A stretch of DNA of 64,000 bases from G020353115 sp964389685 (GCA_964389685.1 CAYMFM010000005.1:40459-104458), one strand, 5' to 3'; shown: positions 25,411-34,893, counted from the first letter of the stretch. Notes: generated by a model from the letters alone, not told the origin. Numbers and translations are program-made.

Positions 25411-25462
25411 ACCCTGTGAAATCCTGCAAAGCAGGAGCGGCTTCACCGCTATTTCACAGGGT
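25411..25462. repeat. Perfect three-way-junction (Y-shaped) inverted repeat
   Basis: ACCCTGTGAAAT (25411-25422) pairs fully with ATTTCACAGGGT (25451-25462). The 28 nt between are two perfect hairpins, CCTGC-aaa-GCAGG and AGCGG-cttca-CCGCT. No T-run follows. It may be a processed 3' structure of glgB or a dispersed repeat. Confidence 0.7.
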
Positions 25463-25563
25463 AAATACAATAATAATTCGATTGTAATTTGATAGGAGTT
25501 ACCCATCCTCCACCTGGTTGCCAGGCGGGATTCTATCCTGACGGGTCAGCCTGTACCTTCTGT

Positions 25564-26589
25564 TTAATTGTTAAAAAATGCTTGTAAGAAATCATCAAGC
25601 CAGTGGTCGTTATCCAGGTCGTATGCCCTGAAAAACACACCGAAATCGAAATAGGTTGAACTGAAACCGCTCGCTTCAATTTGTTCGTGGACAAATTCTG
25701 TCCAGGTAAGTCTGCTCTGATCATCACAATAAATAATGGATCCCCATTCCCCGAAAGTGACAGGCCGGTTATTTTCCTCTGCCCACGTTTTAATGAAGTC
25801 CATATCATTCATGATGGTGTTTTTTTGATCGGTGGTCCCTGTCCAGGTATTCCCAATCCATTCATCCGCTCCCTCAACCCAGTGAGCTCCCTGGTGTGTA
25901 AATTCATACGGCAGATAGTACCTGACACTAACGATGATATTTTTCTCATTATCCGGGATACTAAGTTTTGTGATCGATTGATGATATCCATAGTCCGGCA
26001 CATCGATGATCAATGTACGCTCTCTGTCAACCGATCGTATAACATCCACAATTTCAGGAATGAGTTGATTCCATTTGTCTGCTGTGAGGTTACTATGCGG
26101 TTCATTCAGCGGTTCAAAGATCAGTTTGTCATGGTCAACTGATTTGTAATGTTGAGTTAACTGCTCCCAGATGGCGAAAAACATGACGCGATATAATGCT
26201 TCATCAGGAGAATCATACAATTCATTGAAATGATGAATCGTAATAACAGCCATCAATTCTTTTTCCAGACACCAGCCGATTACTTCATCAACACGAGACA
26301 GGAAAAGATCATCAATTGCATAGGGATAGGAAGAATTCGTATGGCATGACCAGCATATTGGAATCCTTACCGAGTTGAAGGCAGCCTGTTTTATAGAATC
26401 GATAAACCGTTCCTCAATATAAAGCCCCCATTCCCCTTCGTTTGGCGCTTCAAGAGCATTGCCCAGATTTATCCCTGTACCGATATATCCATTTCGGTTT
26501 ATTGCTTTCAAACTGTCTGGAATTTTTATTTCCTTCTCGTTGCATGAAATGGAAATGAACAATAGGATCGAGAGCAAGTATAATTTCAT
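25564..26589 (-). CDS. Glycoside hydrolase family 5 lipoprotein
   Basis: 341 residues. The signal peptide ends in lipobox SISC (Cys16), so a lipid-anchored protein is expected. The (beta/alpha)8 GH5 cellulase/mannanase-type fold is shown by GINLGNALEAP, VRIPICW, the acid/base Glu163 in FEPLNEP and the nucleophile Glu281 in TFGEWGS. The family's conserved His in the HxY strand is replaced: the protein reads SVRYYLPYEFTHQG (Arg223). The substrate is a beta-1,4-linked polysaccharide in typical relatives and cannot be refined here. It lies downstream of galU (42 nt) and could share its transcript. Confidence 0.88.
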   Translation of the reverse strand: MKLYLLSILLFISISCNEKEIKIPDSLKAINRNGYIGTGINLGNALEAPNEGEWGLYIEERFIDSIKQAAFNSVRIPICWSCHTNSSYPYAIDDLFLSRVDEVIGWCLEKELMAVITIHHFNELYDSPDEALYRVMFFAIWEQLTQHYKSVDHDKLIFEPLNEPHSNLTADKWNQLIPEIVDVIRSVDRERTLIIDVPDYGYHQSITKLSIPDNEKNIIVSVRYYLPYEFTHQGAHWVEGADEWIGNTWTGTTDQKNTIMNDMDFIKTWAEENNRPVTFGEWGSIIYCDDQSRLTWTEFVHEQIEASGFSSTYFDFGVFFRAYDLDNDHWLDDFLQAFFNN

Positions 26590-26631
26590 TTCGTTTCTGA
26601 TGGTATTTCGTGATTTGTTTTATCAGTATTA

Positions 26632-27519
26632 CTAATTTACTTCTTTTTGCTCGTCCAATTTTTTAACGGTTTCACGAAGAAATTCCTCAAAACCTTTAGC
26701 AAATTCTTCCCTCTTCAAAGCAAACTCTACTGTAGTTTTTAAAAAATCCATTTTGTTACCAATATCATAACGTTTGCCTTCAATTAATGTAGAAATAATA
26801 CCTTCTTCTTTCAATAAAATCTTCAATGCATCAGTAAGCTGAATTTCATTGCCTTTTCCAAGCGGTGTTTTTTCCAATGCTCTGAAAATTGCAGGAGTTA
26901 AAATATAACGTCCAGCAATTGCTAAATTGGAAGGAGCTTGTTTACGATCGGGTTTTTCAACAAGCTCATTCAATTGCATAACCTTAGCGCTCAAATTAGT
27001 ACCACCAATGATACCATATCTTGACGCCCTATCCCAGGGAATCGTTTCCACTGCTATCACAGTTTGTCCATATTGTTCATATGAATCGATCAATTGTTGT
27101 GTAACAGGTATAACAGAATCGATAATGGTATCACCCAATAAAACAGCAAAAGGCTCATGTTCACAGTGAAACCTTGCGTGATAAATGGCATCTCCTAATC
27201 CATTTAATTCCTTTTGACGAATAAAATGGATATTACCCATGCTTTCAATATGCCTTAACTGTGTATATAAAGCTTCATCCTCCTTTTCCTGAATCCGTGA
27301 TTCAAGCTCAAAATTTCTATCAAAATGATCTTCAATAGAACGTTTCCCCTTCCCGGAAATTATTAGAATATCTTCAATTCCGGAATCTACGCATTCTTGC
27401 ACTACATATTGAATTGTTGGGGTATCAATAATGGGCAACATTTCTTTGGGTTGTGCTTTGGTAACAGGAAGGAATCTGGTACCTAAACCAGCTGCCGGAA
27501 TGACTGCTTTTTTTATCAT
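26632..27519 (-). CDS. galU: UTP-glucose-1-phosphate uridylyltransferase
   Basis: 295 residues, the GalU length. It makes UDP-glucose from glucose-1-phosphate and UTP. The nucleotide-binding N-terminus AVIPAAGLGTRFLPVTKAQPKEMLP and LVEKPDRKQAPSNLAIAGRYI are typical of GalU. It is 6 nt downstream of a GHMP sugar-1-kinase gene, and both have lower GC than the surrounding glycogen genes. UDP-glucose is the donor for GT3-type glycogen synthases such as the one in the operon upstream on the same strand, so it may feed glycogen. Alternatively it may act on the product of its kinase partner. Confidence 0.92.
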   Translation of the reverse strand: MIKKAVIPAAGLGTRFLPVTKAQPKEMLPIIDTPTIQYVVQECVDSGIEDILIISGKGKRSIEDHFDRNFELESRIQEKEDEALYTQLRHIESMGNIHFIRQKELNGLGDAIYHARFHCEHEPFAVLLGDTIIDSVIPVTQQLIDSYEQYGQTVIAVETIPWDRASRYGIIGGTNLSAKVMQLNELVEKPDRKQAPSNLAIAGRYILTPAIFRALEKTPLGKGNEIQLTDALKILLKEEGIISTLIEGKRYDIGNKMDFLKTTVEFALKREEFAKGFEEFLRETVKKLDEQKEVN

Positions 27520-27525
27520 TGTGAC

Positions 27526-28521
27526 TTACATTATAATTGGTTTAATTACTCTGGCTTTAACCTTTTGCAAATTAACGATTAATCGTCGTAACATTTCATC
27601 ATCCTCATACATACCAATAATAGCACCACCAGAGCCTGAGAACTTGGCAGAGGCCCCGCAATTTCTTGCTGTCCTTACCAATTCCATATTACTATCGGAT
27701 ATCTTAATAATTTTACAGCGTAAATCAAAATTCTTATCTATTAATTTATTTAATGAATTATAATCTTTTTTAAGAATTACTTCTTTACCATGTTCGGCAA
27801 CTTCCGCTAATTCGGCTAATGTATCGATTACATAAGAATCTCCCTTCTCATATTTTTCGCGGATATTATTCAATACCATTCCTGAAACTTTACCTAATTC
27901 AACTTTATATGCCAGGTATAGTTTGGGTAATAAAGCCGAATCTATATTTTCATATTTCCCAAATCCGTTTTTTTGTAAATATTTTTTGTCAAAATCCATA
28001 AAAACACAGCCTTCATAAACCTGAATCACACGATCTTGCAATCCTGCATTTATAAAAAGTTCTTCGGTTTCTGCTCTTAAGATTAAAGTTGGGAGTATGT
28101 GTTCTGGAATATCTACTTCGTAAAACTGCATCAAAGCTTTCATTGTTGCAGTTACAATTGCACTTGATCCAGCCAGTCCAACCTGACGAGGTATTGATGA
28201 ACGGTAACGAATAGTAAAATTTTTATTGCTAAGTCGAATATTATTTGATTCGCAGTATTCTATAAATTTTTTTATAGTAGCTTTTATGAGTCTCGTTCCG
28301 CCATAATATCCTGTTAATTTAACAGCATCGACCAGATGGTAAACGTTACTAAAGGTGTTCGTGTCGACATCCATTTCCTCAATTCTCAACTCGGGAGTTT
28401 CATAAAGAGAAACTGAAGCACCGAAGTTCCTTACTATAATAGATATTGTCTTCCCGAAATATCCATCAGAAGGATTTCCTAATAAACCTGCACGAGCATA
28501 CGCCCTGGTTTCAATAATCAT
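27526..28521 (-). CDS. GHMP-family sugar kinase, glucuronokinase-like
   Basis: 331 residues of the GHMP kinase superfamily. The N-terminus ARAGLLGNPSDGYFGKTIS closely resembles plant glucuronokinases, and the ATP-binding motif is SSIPRQVGLAGSSAIV (PxxxGLxSSxA type). A third motif, FSGSGGAIIG, is near the C-terminus. A glucuronokinase makes glucuronate-1-phosphate, which a uridylyltransferase turns into UDP-glucuronate; the 6-nt spacing to galU fits a salvage pair. The exact sugar is inference. The coding sequence is visibly more AT-rich than neighbours, suggesting acquisition. Confidence 0.8.
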   Translation of the reverse strand: MIIETRAYARAGLLGNPSDGYFGKTISIIVRNFGASVSLYETPELRIEEMDVDTNTFSNVYHLVDAVKLTGYYGGTRLIKATIKKFIEYCESNNIRLSNKNFTIRYRSSIPRQVGLAGSSAIVTATMKALMQFYEVDIPEHILPTLILRAETEELFINAGLQDRVIQVYEGCVFMDFDKKYLQKNGFGKYENIDSALLPKLYLAYKVELGKVSGMVLNNIREKYEKGDSYVIDTLAELAEVAEHGKEVILKKDYNSLNKLIDKNFDLRCKIIKISDSNMELVRTARNCGASAKFSGSGGAIIGMYEDDEMLRRLIVNLQKVKARVIKPIIM

Positions 28522-28601
28522 AAAAAATCATTCAATATTGTTGGTAATTAGTGTATTAAAGCATCACTCTGTTATTCCTTAAAGTGACCTTATTTAGTGA
28601 C

Positions 28602-28841
28602 TTAACCCGAATTATTCATGCATTCAGCATGAATAATGACGATACATAATTGTAATCTATTGATTATCAATTATGTATGTCAGGGTTAACCCTGATAAAA
28701 GTCAAATTCAATACCCTCAAGTTTGGGTATAAAATTTTCATCAGTTTTGAAGATAACTGTTGAGTGAAACAGTTGACATACTTGAATTTGACTTTTCGTC
28801 AGCCATAAATGGCGAAAAATTCTTTGAATTTTTCGGGTTAA
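28602..28841 (-). mobile_element. 240-bp hairpin-mosaic repeat element, copy B
   Basis: This is the exact reverse complement of copy A (8438-8677) over all 240 bp as read by eye. Its ends are TTAACCCGAA(TTATTC) and (TTT)TTCGGGTTAA. No clear target-site duplication is seen outside the TTAA that forms part of each end. It lies 80 bp upstream of the GHMP kinase gene, so it might influence expression of that operon. Confidence 0.8.
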
Positions 28842-28907
28842 TATAGTAAAATTACAATATCCTGATCCAATTATCAAGTTCATGTTATGACATCGATTAA
28901 CTGGAGA

Positions 28908-29023
28908 CCATGGTCATACGATAGTCAGACCATGGTCAAACAATAGCCATACAATAGTCAAACGATTGTAATTCTCCGGAGTCCTTTGGACGATGGTAAT
29001 TCGGTAGTAATTCAATTGTAATC
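28908..29023. repeat. Degenerate 11-bp tandem repeat array
   Basis: At least six consecutive 11-mers start at 28908: CCATGGTCATA, CGATAGTCAGA, CCATGGTCAAA, CAATAGCCATA, CAATAGTCAAA, CGATTGTAATT. After an interruption with CTCCGGAGTCC there are three more (CGATGGTAATT, CGGTAGTAATT, CAATTGTAATC). The rest of 28842-29209 shows no gene. Confidence 0.6.
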
Positions 29024-29209
29024 TGTCTAAGCAGGTGGATCTTGAAATGGCAACGGGGCGTTCAATGGTGATTCGGTTAACTTCTTTTAGGGTAATTTTA
29101 CTTATCAATACTCAACGTCATATACCCAAGCTCCTTTCTTACAATACTTTTTACTTTTTACTTTGAACTTTTCCCATGGGGATGCCTACGGCATTACTTT
29201 ATTCTTGAT

Positions 29210-32200
29210 TTATATCCACCGGACCAGTTTCATATCCTGTCTGTGGGGAAGGAGGTCATGTTTCGGGAATACACGGATCCCGAAGGTAAAACTACCTGGT
29301 TTTGTAGGTTTGACACGAACAGAAAACCAGGCTTTACCATCACTGACCTTATCCAGTTTAAACTCCTTTTTCATCACAATTTTTCTGGAGCTCTCTTTTC
29401 CGTTTCCGGTAACGATCAGTTCCAGTCCGATACTTGAGGCAGGCAGATCATTGAGCTGCATGATAACCGTGCCCGAGTAATCACTCCCCAGTTGAAAAGC
29501 GGATTCAAGAGAGCTTGTGAAGTTCAGTGATTCCACTTGCAGGCTATCCCATTTTCTTTCAATCTCCTGCTTCCATTGTGCCAGCAACCTGGTCTTCTGA
29601 TACTGTTTAGCAGTCAGGTTCTCCTTTCTTTCAAACAGGCGGTTGTAATATTTTTCCTGGTAATCATTCAGCATTCTTCTCATGGTAAAATCGGGTGCTA
29701 CCTTAGCCATGGTATTTTTAATAAAACCCACCCACTTTTTGGGAATGCCCTCATTATCCCGGTTATAATACGCCGGAATAATTTCATTTTCAAGGAGGTA
29801 ATAGATGGTTTCAGCGTCTAATTCATCCTGGAAATCCTGGTTATCATAGGTTCTTTTCTGGGGTAATGCCCAGCCGGCATTTTCTGTATATCCTTCGACC
29901 CACCATCCATCGAGAACGCTGAAATGAAGTGTTCCGTTCATTACGGCTTTCTCTCCACTGGTCCCCGATGCTTCCAGTGGTCTGGTGGGAGTATTGAGCC
30001 ATACATCCACTCCCTGAACCATATATCTAGCCAGATCGAGGTCATAATTCTGAAGGAAAATAACCTTCCCGAGAAATTCAGGTTGTTTCGATATCTTAAA
30101 TATTTTCTTAATGAGTTCCTGTCCGCCAACATCGTTCGGATGTGCTTTCCCGGCAAACAGGATCTGTACAGGCCTGTCAGGATTGTTAACAATTTTATTC
30201 AGCCGATTGAGATCCGTAAAGAGCAGTGATGCCCGCTTGTAGGTTGCAAAACGCCTTGCAAATCCAATGGTTAAGGCATTGGAGTTCAGCTGTTTTGTTA
30301 TTTCAACAATATCTTTCGGATTTTCGGATCGTCTGATCCAATTGTATCGCAACCGTTCTTTAATTAAGGATATCAGCCTGGCTTTCAGGCTCTGTTTTAT
30401 GCTCCAAACTTCCTGATCCGGAACATCACGGATCTTCTCCCAGGCTTCTTTCTGTGATTGCTGATCAACCATGGGTTCACCAACAAGTTTACAGAACAGT
30501 TCATCCCATTCCGGGGCTATCCATGTCGGATAATGTACTCCGTTTGTTACGTGTCCTATATGCAGTTCTTCCGGCAGGTATCCGGGCCAGAGTTTACAAA
30601 GTATTTCCCTGCTCACCACCCCGTGGAGCCTGCTCACACCGTTTATTTCCAGTGAAAGGTTGGCAGCCAGGTAACTCATGTTGAATTTTTCACTCTTATT
30701 TTCCGGATTACTCCTGCCAAGTGCCATCAACTCATCCCAGGTAATGTTCAGTCTGCCTGGATAGTGTGAGATGTAGGTCCGCAACAGATCCTCCTCAAAT
30801 TCATCGTGCCCTGCAGGGACAGGTGTGTGGGTGGTAAAGAGGGTAGATCCCCTGACCAGTTCGAGGGCTTCTGTAAAGGTGAATTTCTCTTCGGCAATAA
30901 AAACGCGCAAACGTTCAAGTCCAATAAATGCGGAATGACCCTCATTACTGTGGTAAATATCGGGAACTATTCCAAGGGCTTTAAGTGCCCTGATCCCTCC
31001 GATTCCCAAAACCATTTCCTGCTTCAGGCGGTTCTCGCGGCTGCCTCCATAAAGATGATGAGTAACCGACCGGTCCTGCTCCTGGTTAAATTCAAAATCA
31101 GTATCGAGCAGGTAGAGCGGAATGGTTCCCACATTTACCTGCCAGATGCGTGCATACAGGGTATGACCGGGAAGTACGATTTGAATGGTTATCCAATTTC
31201 CCTCATCATCCTGCACCGGGACTACGGGAAGTTTTGAAAAGCTTTCCGCTTCATATACTGCCTGCTGTTCACCGTTCACTGACAGCAACTGTTTAAAATA
31301 GCCATACCGGTATAACAATCCGATACCGATGATGTCCGCTCCCGAATCGCTGGCTTCTTTCAGGTAGTCGCCCGCAAGGATCCCCAATCCTCCCGAGTAG
31401 GTTTTCAGGCTGTTGTGTAACCCAAATTCCATACTGAAATAAGCGATCCTGGGTGGCTTTTTATTCTTTGAACTGTCAAGGTATGCTTCAAACCGGTCAA
31501 AGACCCGGTCAATTTTTGCCAGGAAATCCTGGTCTTTCTCCAGCACGAGTAATTTCTGGTAATTCACTGTTTCCAGGAACAACACGGGATTCTTACCGGT
31601 CTCTTCCCATAATACCTGATCGATGCTGCAAAAAATCTCTTCAACATCACTATTCCATGACCACCAGAGATTTTTCCCAAGCAAGCCAAGTTTTTTAAGT
31701 TTTTCCGGAAGTTTTGAATCGACATAGATCTTTCGCCAGACCGGTCCGGGAGCTTCCTGCGGTTTTACCATGGCAGGATAGGGTTGAACCTCCACTTCGA
31801 TGGATGACATATCCACCCTGCCGAATACTTTCTTAATCGCCAGGTTATAAGCCTGGTAGTAATTGTCTATCAGGTTTTCCCAGAGTGCAATCCTGGATAT
31901 TTCGAATGCCTTTTTCCTTGCTTCTTCTTCCTCTTTCGTGCCAAACCGTGCAAAGGTTTCGAGCTGTCGGATGATCCCTTCCTTGACCTCCTGATCATTA
32001 TCATCGTTTCGGTCCACCACCAGGATTCCATTGCCGGGATCATTGAAATGGTCATTCACCCATCGGCCGAATCCTGTCAGTGAAGTAGTAATTGTAGGAA
32101 TGTGAAAAGCAAGGCTCTCGAGGGGGGTGTATCCCCACGGTTCATAATAGGAGGGAAAGACGGTAACATCCAGGCCGATGAGAAGATCGTAATAGGTAAG

Positions 32201-33457
32201 GTTGAAGATTCCATCATTACCGTTCAGGTACGAAGGAACAAAAATCACCTTCACCCGGTCATTAACCTTGTTTTCAAGTTCTCCTTCCCGGATCATTTTC
32301 AGGGTGGGATCATATTCTGCATGGTGCAATCCATGGGTAAGAAACGGATCTTCCAAACGGGTTGCACCGGATGGATTGGAAAGATTCTGGAGCAGATCGT
32401 TTCTGGGCCCATAATGGTGAGCTGGAATGAGGATGAATGCAACGATCTCTCTACCAAGGTCTTCCTTTCTGCTCAGCTCAACAAGTGCATGAATAAAAAG
32501 GTCAATTCCTTTATTCTTGAATTCATATCTTCCACTGGTTGCGACCAGCAGTGTATTTTCTGATACTTTCCCTCCGCTCAATGCAGAAACAACATCCAGG
32601 AACTTCTGCCTGGCAGCTGCCCTTTTCTGATGAAAGGCATCCCCTTGAGGGATAAACGTGTCCTCAAATCCGTTGGGAGTTACTACATCAACCTCCTTTT
32701 CAAAAAACTGGATACACTCCTGGGATGTGATCTCACTGACCGTTGTAAACGCATCGGCAGTTACCGCGGAAATTTTTTCCAGGGAGTGTTTCGAGAGGAT
32801 ATTGAATTCTCGGGCAACCTGAACCGGATTAAATTTTTTCAGGTTTCCATAGAGCGGCCGGTTATTACCTGCCAGTGCTCTTCCCAGAACCGTAGCATGG
32901 GTGGTGAATATCGTTGCAACCTGTGGTACGTTCTTATCCAGGTACAATATTCCCGTACCGGTCATCCATTCGTGAAACTGGGCAATGATTTTGTCATCAT
33001 ATTCCAGGTGAAAATTTCGAAAACTTTCAATAATCTTTGCCGCAGCATATCCGAATAATGCGGGTTCAATGTAATCCCATTGACCGGAGATTGAATCCAG
33101 TTTAAAGGTCTCCCAGAATGTTTTAAAGATCTCATCTTTCTGGGATATGAATGGAGTAAAATCCACCAGGATAACGATTGGATTTCCCGAAATGTTCCAC
33201 CTGCCCACTTTCACCCTCAGTCCCTCCTCGTTGGCTTTGGATCTCCAGGAACTGAACAATTCGTGATCTTCTGTAAACTCAGGATTCTCCTTTTCGTCCC
33301 TCCAGATATCCGGGCCAATAAGGATATACCGGTCTTTAAATTTTCGGGTTAGTGTAATGACCTTGGTCGATATAACGGTATATATTCCACCTACTTTATT
33401 ACAAACTTCCCAACTTGTTTCAAACAGGTAATCGGGAGAAACCATCTCTTTGCTCAT
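29210..33457 (-). CDS. Glycogen synthase (GT3) - alpha-glucan phosphorylase (GT35) fusion
   Basis: 1415 residues with two opposing activities in one chain. Residues ~1-550 are a eukaryote-like GT3 glycogen synthase: FETSWEVCNKVGGIYTV at the start and the retaining-GT ExxxxxxxE pair Glu439/Glu447 in YYEPWGYTPLES. Residues ~575-665 resemble DUF3417. Residues ~668-1290 are a GT35 phosphorylase of the short bacterial type (AYFSMEFGLHNSLKTYSGGL, NEGHSAF), with the pyridoxal-phosphate lysine Lys1170 in ASGTSGEKAV. The last ~110 residues are a beta-rich tail. GT3 enzymes use UDP-glucose; GT35 releases glucose-1-phosphate. The ATG overlaps the GH57 stop by one base, so it is last in the operon. Confidence 0.92.
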   Translation of the reverse strand: MSKEMVSPDYLFETSWEVCNKVGGIYTVISTKVITLTRKFKDRYILIGPDIWRDEKENPEFTEDHELFSSWRSKANEEGLRVKVGRWNISGNPIVILVDFTPFISQKDEIFKTFWETFKLDSISGQWDYIEPALFGYAAAKIIESFRNFHLEYDDKIIAQFHEWMTGTGILYLDKNVPQVATIFTTHATVLGRALAGNNRPLYGNLKKFNPVQVAREFNILSKHSLEKISAVTADAFTTVSEITSQECIQFFEKEVDVVTPNGFEDTFIPQGDAFHQKRAAARQKFLDVVSALSGGKVSENTLLVATSGRYEFKNKGIDLFIHALVELSRKEDLGREIVAFILIPAHHYGPRNDLLQNLSNPSGATRLEDPFLTHGLHHAEYDPTLKMIREGELENKVNDRVKVIFVPSYLNGNDGIFNLTYYDLLIGLDVTVFPSYYEPWGYTPLESLAFHIPTITTSLTGFGRWVNDHFNDPGNGILVVDRNDDNDQEVKEGIIRQLETFARFGTKEEEEARKKAFEISRIALWENLIDNYYQAYNLAIKKVFGRVDMSSIEVEVQPYPAMVKPQEAPGPVWRKIYVDSKLPEKLKKLGLLGKNLWWSWNSDVEEIFCSIDQVLWEETGKNPVLFLETVNYQKLLVLEKDQDFLAKIDRVFDRFEAYLDSSKNKKPPRIAYFSMEFGLHNSLKTYSGGLGILAGDYLKEASDSGADIIGIGLLYRYGYFKQLLSVNGEQQAVYEAESFSKLPVVPVQDDEGNWITIQIVLPGHTLYARIWQVNVGTIPLYLLDTDFEFNQEQDRSVTHHLYGGSRENRLKQEMVLGIGGIRALKALGIVPDIYHSNEGHSAFIGLERLRVFIAEEKFTFTEALELVRGSTLFTTHTPVPAGHDEFEEDLLRTYISHYPGRLNITWDELMALGRSNPENKSEKFNMSYLAANLSLEINGVSRLHGVVSREILCKLWPGYLPEELHIGHVTNGVHYPTWIAPEWDELFCKLVGEPMVDQQSQKEAWEKIRDVPDQEVWSIKQSLKARLISLIKERLRYNWIRRSENPKDIVEITKQLNSNALTIGFARRFATYKRASLLFTDLNRLNKIVNNPDRPVQILFAGKAHPNDVGGQELIKKIFKISKQPEFLGKVIFLQNYDLDLARYMVQGVDVWLNTPTRPLEASGTSGEKAVMNGTLHFSVLDGWWVEGYTENAGWALPQKRTYDNQDFQDELDAETIYYLLENEIIPAYYNRDNEGIPKKWVGFIKNTMAKVAPDFTMRRMLNDYQEKYYNRLFERKENLTAKQYQKTRLLAQWKQEIERKWDSLQVESLNFTSSLESAFQLGSDYSGTVIMQLNDLPASSIGLELIVTGNGKESSRKIVMKKEFKLDKVSDGKAWFSVRVKPTKPGSFTFGIRVFPKHDLLPHRQDMKLVRWI

Positions 33458-34893
33458 TACTTCTTCGGGGATTTTGTTTGAGTTGAACCGGGTTTTTTCC
33501 TCTGCTTGCTTTTGGTGTCGGATCCTGATGCCGGTTTTCTCTTAGCAGGAGAAGCTTTCCTGCTCTTTGCCGTCCCTGTAGAGGATGGTTTAGGTGATGA
33601 AGAACGTTTTACTTTTTCCAGCTCGGTTGCATACGTTTCAAGCTTCTTCTCCTTTTCCGCCAGTTGTTTTTGCAGTTCAGCCACTCGTTTTTCCTCAACC
33701 ATCCCCGGAACTGCTGCCTGAACACGCAGATGAAAATCGCTCAAAATATTCATGTAATTAATGAATGCATCATAGGGAGAATCGTATGGATTAAAATAGG
33801 CATGTACTGCTCCATCGGAAAAGAATTTAGTGCACATATAGTAGAAATGGTCACTTATTTGAAGGTATTCCCAGTCTTTGAGTATTTCCGGGTCATTGCA
33901 TTGATTCACGACCGGTGAGAGATCATATAGTTTGTTAAACGCCTCTTCCTGCAATTCATTTCCAAGCCAGGCTGTAACATCCCGTTCTTCATCTGCCCAT
34001 GAAATCGGATGCGGACAATGAACAGCAGCTACCGGCTGGAATTCTTTTATTATTTCCGAGGGAGTACTGAATGTAAATTTTGTCCCGGACAGGACGGTCC
34101 CCGGAAGGGCTTTCAGGAAATCAAATATTCCCGTTTCTTCCCACTGATGTTCACCGAATGTTTCATAATCCATAAACAGATTAACGATTTCCTCTTTCTT
34201 ATTGATGGCATTCAGCCACCTTGTAAATTTTTCTGCGGTTAATGGCCACTCATTCCAATCCTTGTTTGAAAAACGAAAAGCTATATCATCGCTCAATTTG
34301 AAATTCCGGAGTAAAACTTTTAATCTCGGGTTGATGGCGTTATAATATAAATAATTGGGGCTTTTCCAGCCAAGAACATGTTTTGCCCCTTCGGTAAGCA
34401 TCGCCTCGTAACCCATTTCAGCCACCATGGCTCCCATGCTGTCTGAATAGATCAATTCAGTATTTCTGAAAACGCTGGGTTTCTGTCTGAAAAATTTTTC
34501 CACTTTCTTACCGTGAGCCTGAACCTGTCTGAAGAACTCATCCCGATCCTTCAGGGCAACCAGGGAATGAGCGTTTGTTTCAGCCAGGAATTCAACCGAT
34601 CCGGTATCGGCCAGTTGCCGGAAGGACTCAATTACTTCCGGAGCATACAATTCAAACTGATCCAATGCGATACCGGATATGGAAAAGGTTACTTTGAACT
34701 TCTCACCATACTTCCTGATCAGCTCCAATAAAACCTGGTTTGCCGTAAGGTAGCATTTCGCAGCCACCTTTCTCATGATCGATTCATTGGAAAAGTCATC
34801 ATAATAGTAGTGATCATTCCCTATATCAAAAAACCGGTATCTTCGGAACCGGAACGGTTGGTGGATCTGAAAATAGAGGCATATTGTTCTCAT
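33457..34893 (-). CDS. Glycoside hydrolase family 57 (alpha-amylase/glucanotransferase-like)
   Basis: 478 residues. GH57 enzymes cleave or transfer alpha-1,4-glucans. Conserved regions are visible: FQIHQPFRFR at the start, SISG, the nucleophile Glu146 in FRNTELIYS and the acid/base Asp242 in FMDYETFGEH. A coiled-coil stretch (~400-425, KRVAELQKQLAEKEKKLETY) leads into ~55 residues of Lys/Ser/Pro-rich low complexity ending KSPKK. That tail is unusual for GH57 and may bind polyanions or partners. It is third in the operon, 32 nt after the GT4 gene and overlapping the fusion gene by one base. Confidence 0.9.
   Translation of the reverse strand: MRTICLYFQIHQPFRFRRYRFFDIGNDHYYYDDFSNESIMRKVAAKCYLTANQVLLELIRKYGEKFKVTFSISGIALDQFELYAPEVIESFRQLADTGSVEFLAETNAHSLVALKDRDEFFRQVQAHGKKVEKFFRQKPSVFRNTELIYSDSMGAMVAEMGYEAMLTEGAKHVLGWKSPNYLYYNAINPRLKVLLRNFKLSDDIAFRFSNKDWNEWPLTAEKFTRWLNAINKKEEIVNLFMDYETFGEHQWEETGIFDFLKALPGTVLSGTKFTFSTPSEIIKEFQPVAAVHCPHPISWADEERDVTAWLGNELQEEAFNKLYDLSPVVNQCNDPEILKDWEYLQISDHFYYMCTKFFSDGAVHAYFNPYDSPYDAFINYMNILSDFHLRVQAAVPGMVEEKRVAELQKQLAEKEKKLETYATELEKVKRSSSPKPSSTGTAKSRKASPAKRKPASGSDTKSKQRKKPGSTQTKSPKK

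Noticed and set aside
29149..29171. Dispersed repeat TTTTTACTTTTTACTTTGAA shared with the reverse strand near 48394-48418
   Set aside because: Low-complexity A/T-rich sequence of a kind frequent in such genomes; not distinctive enough to call an element.
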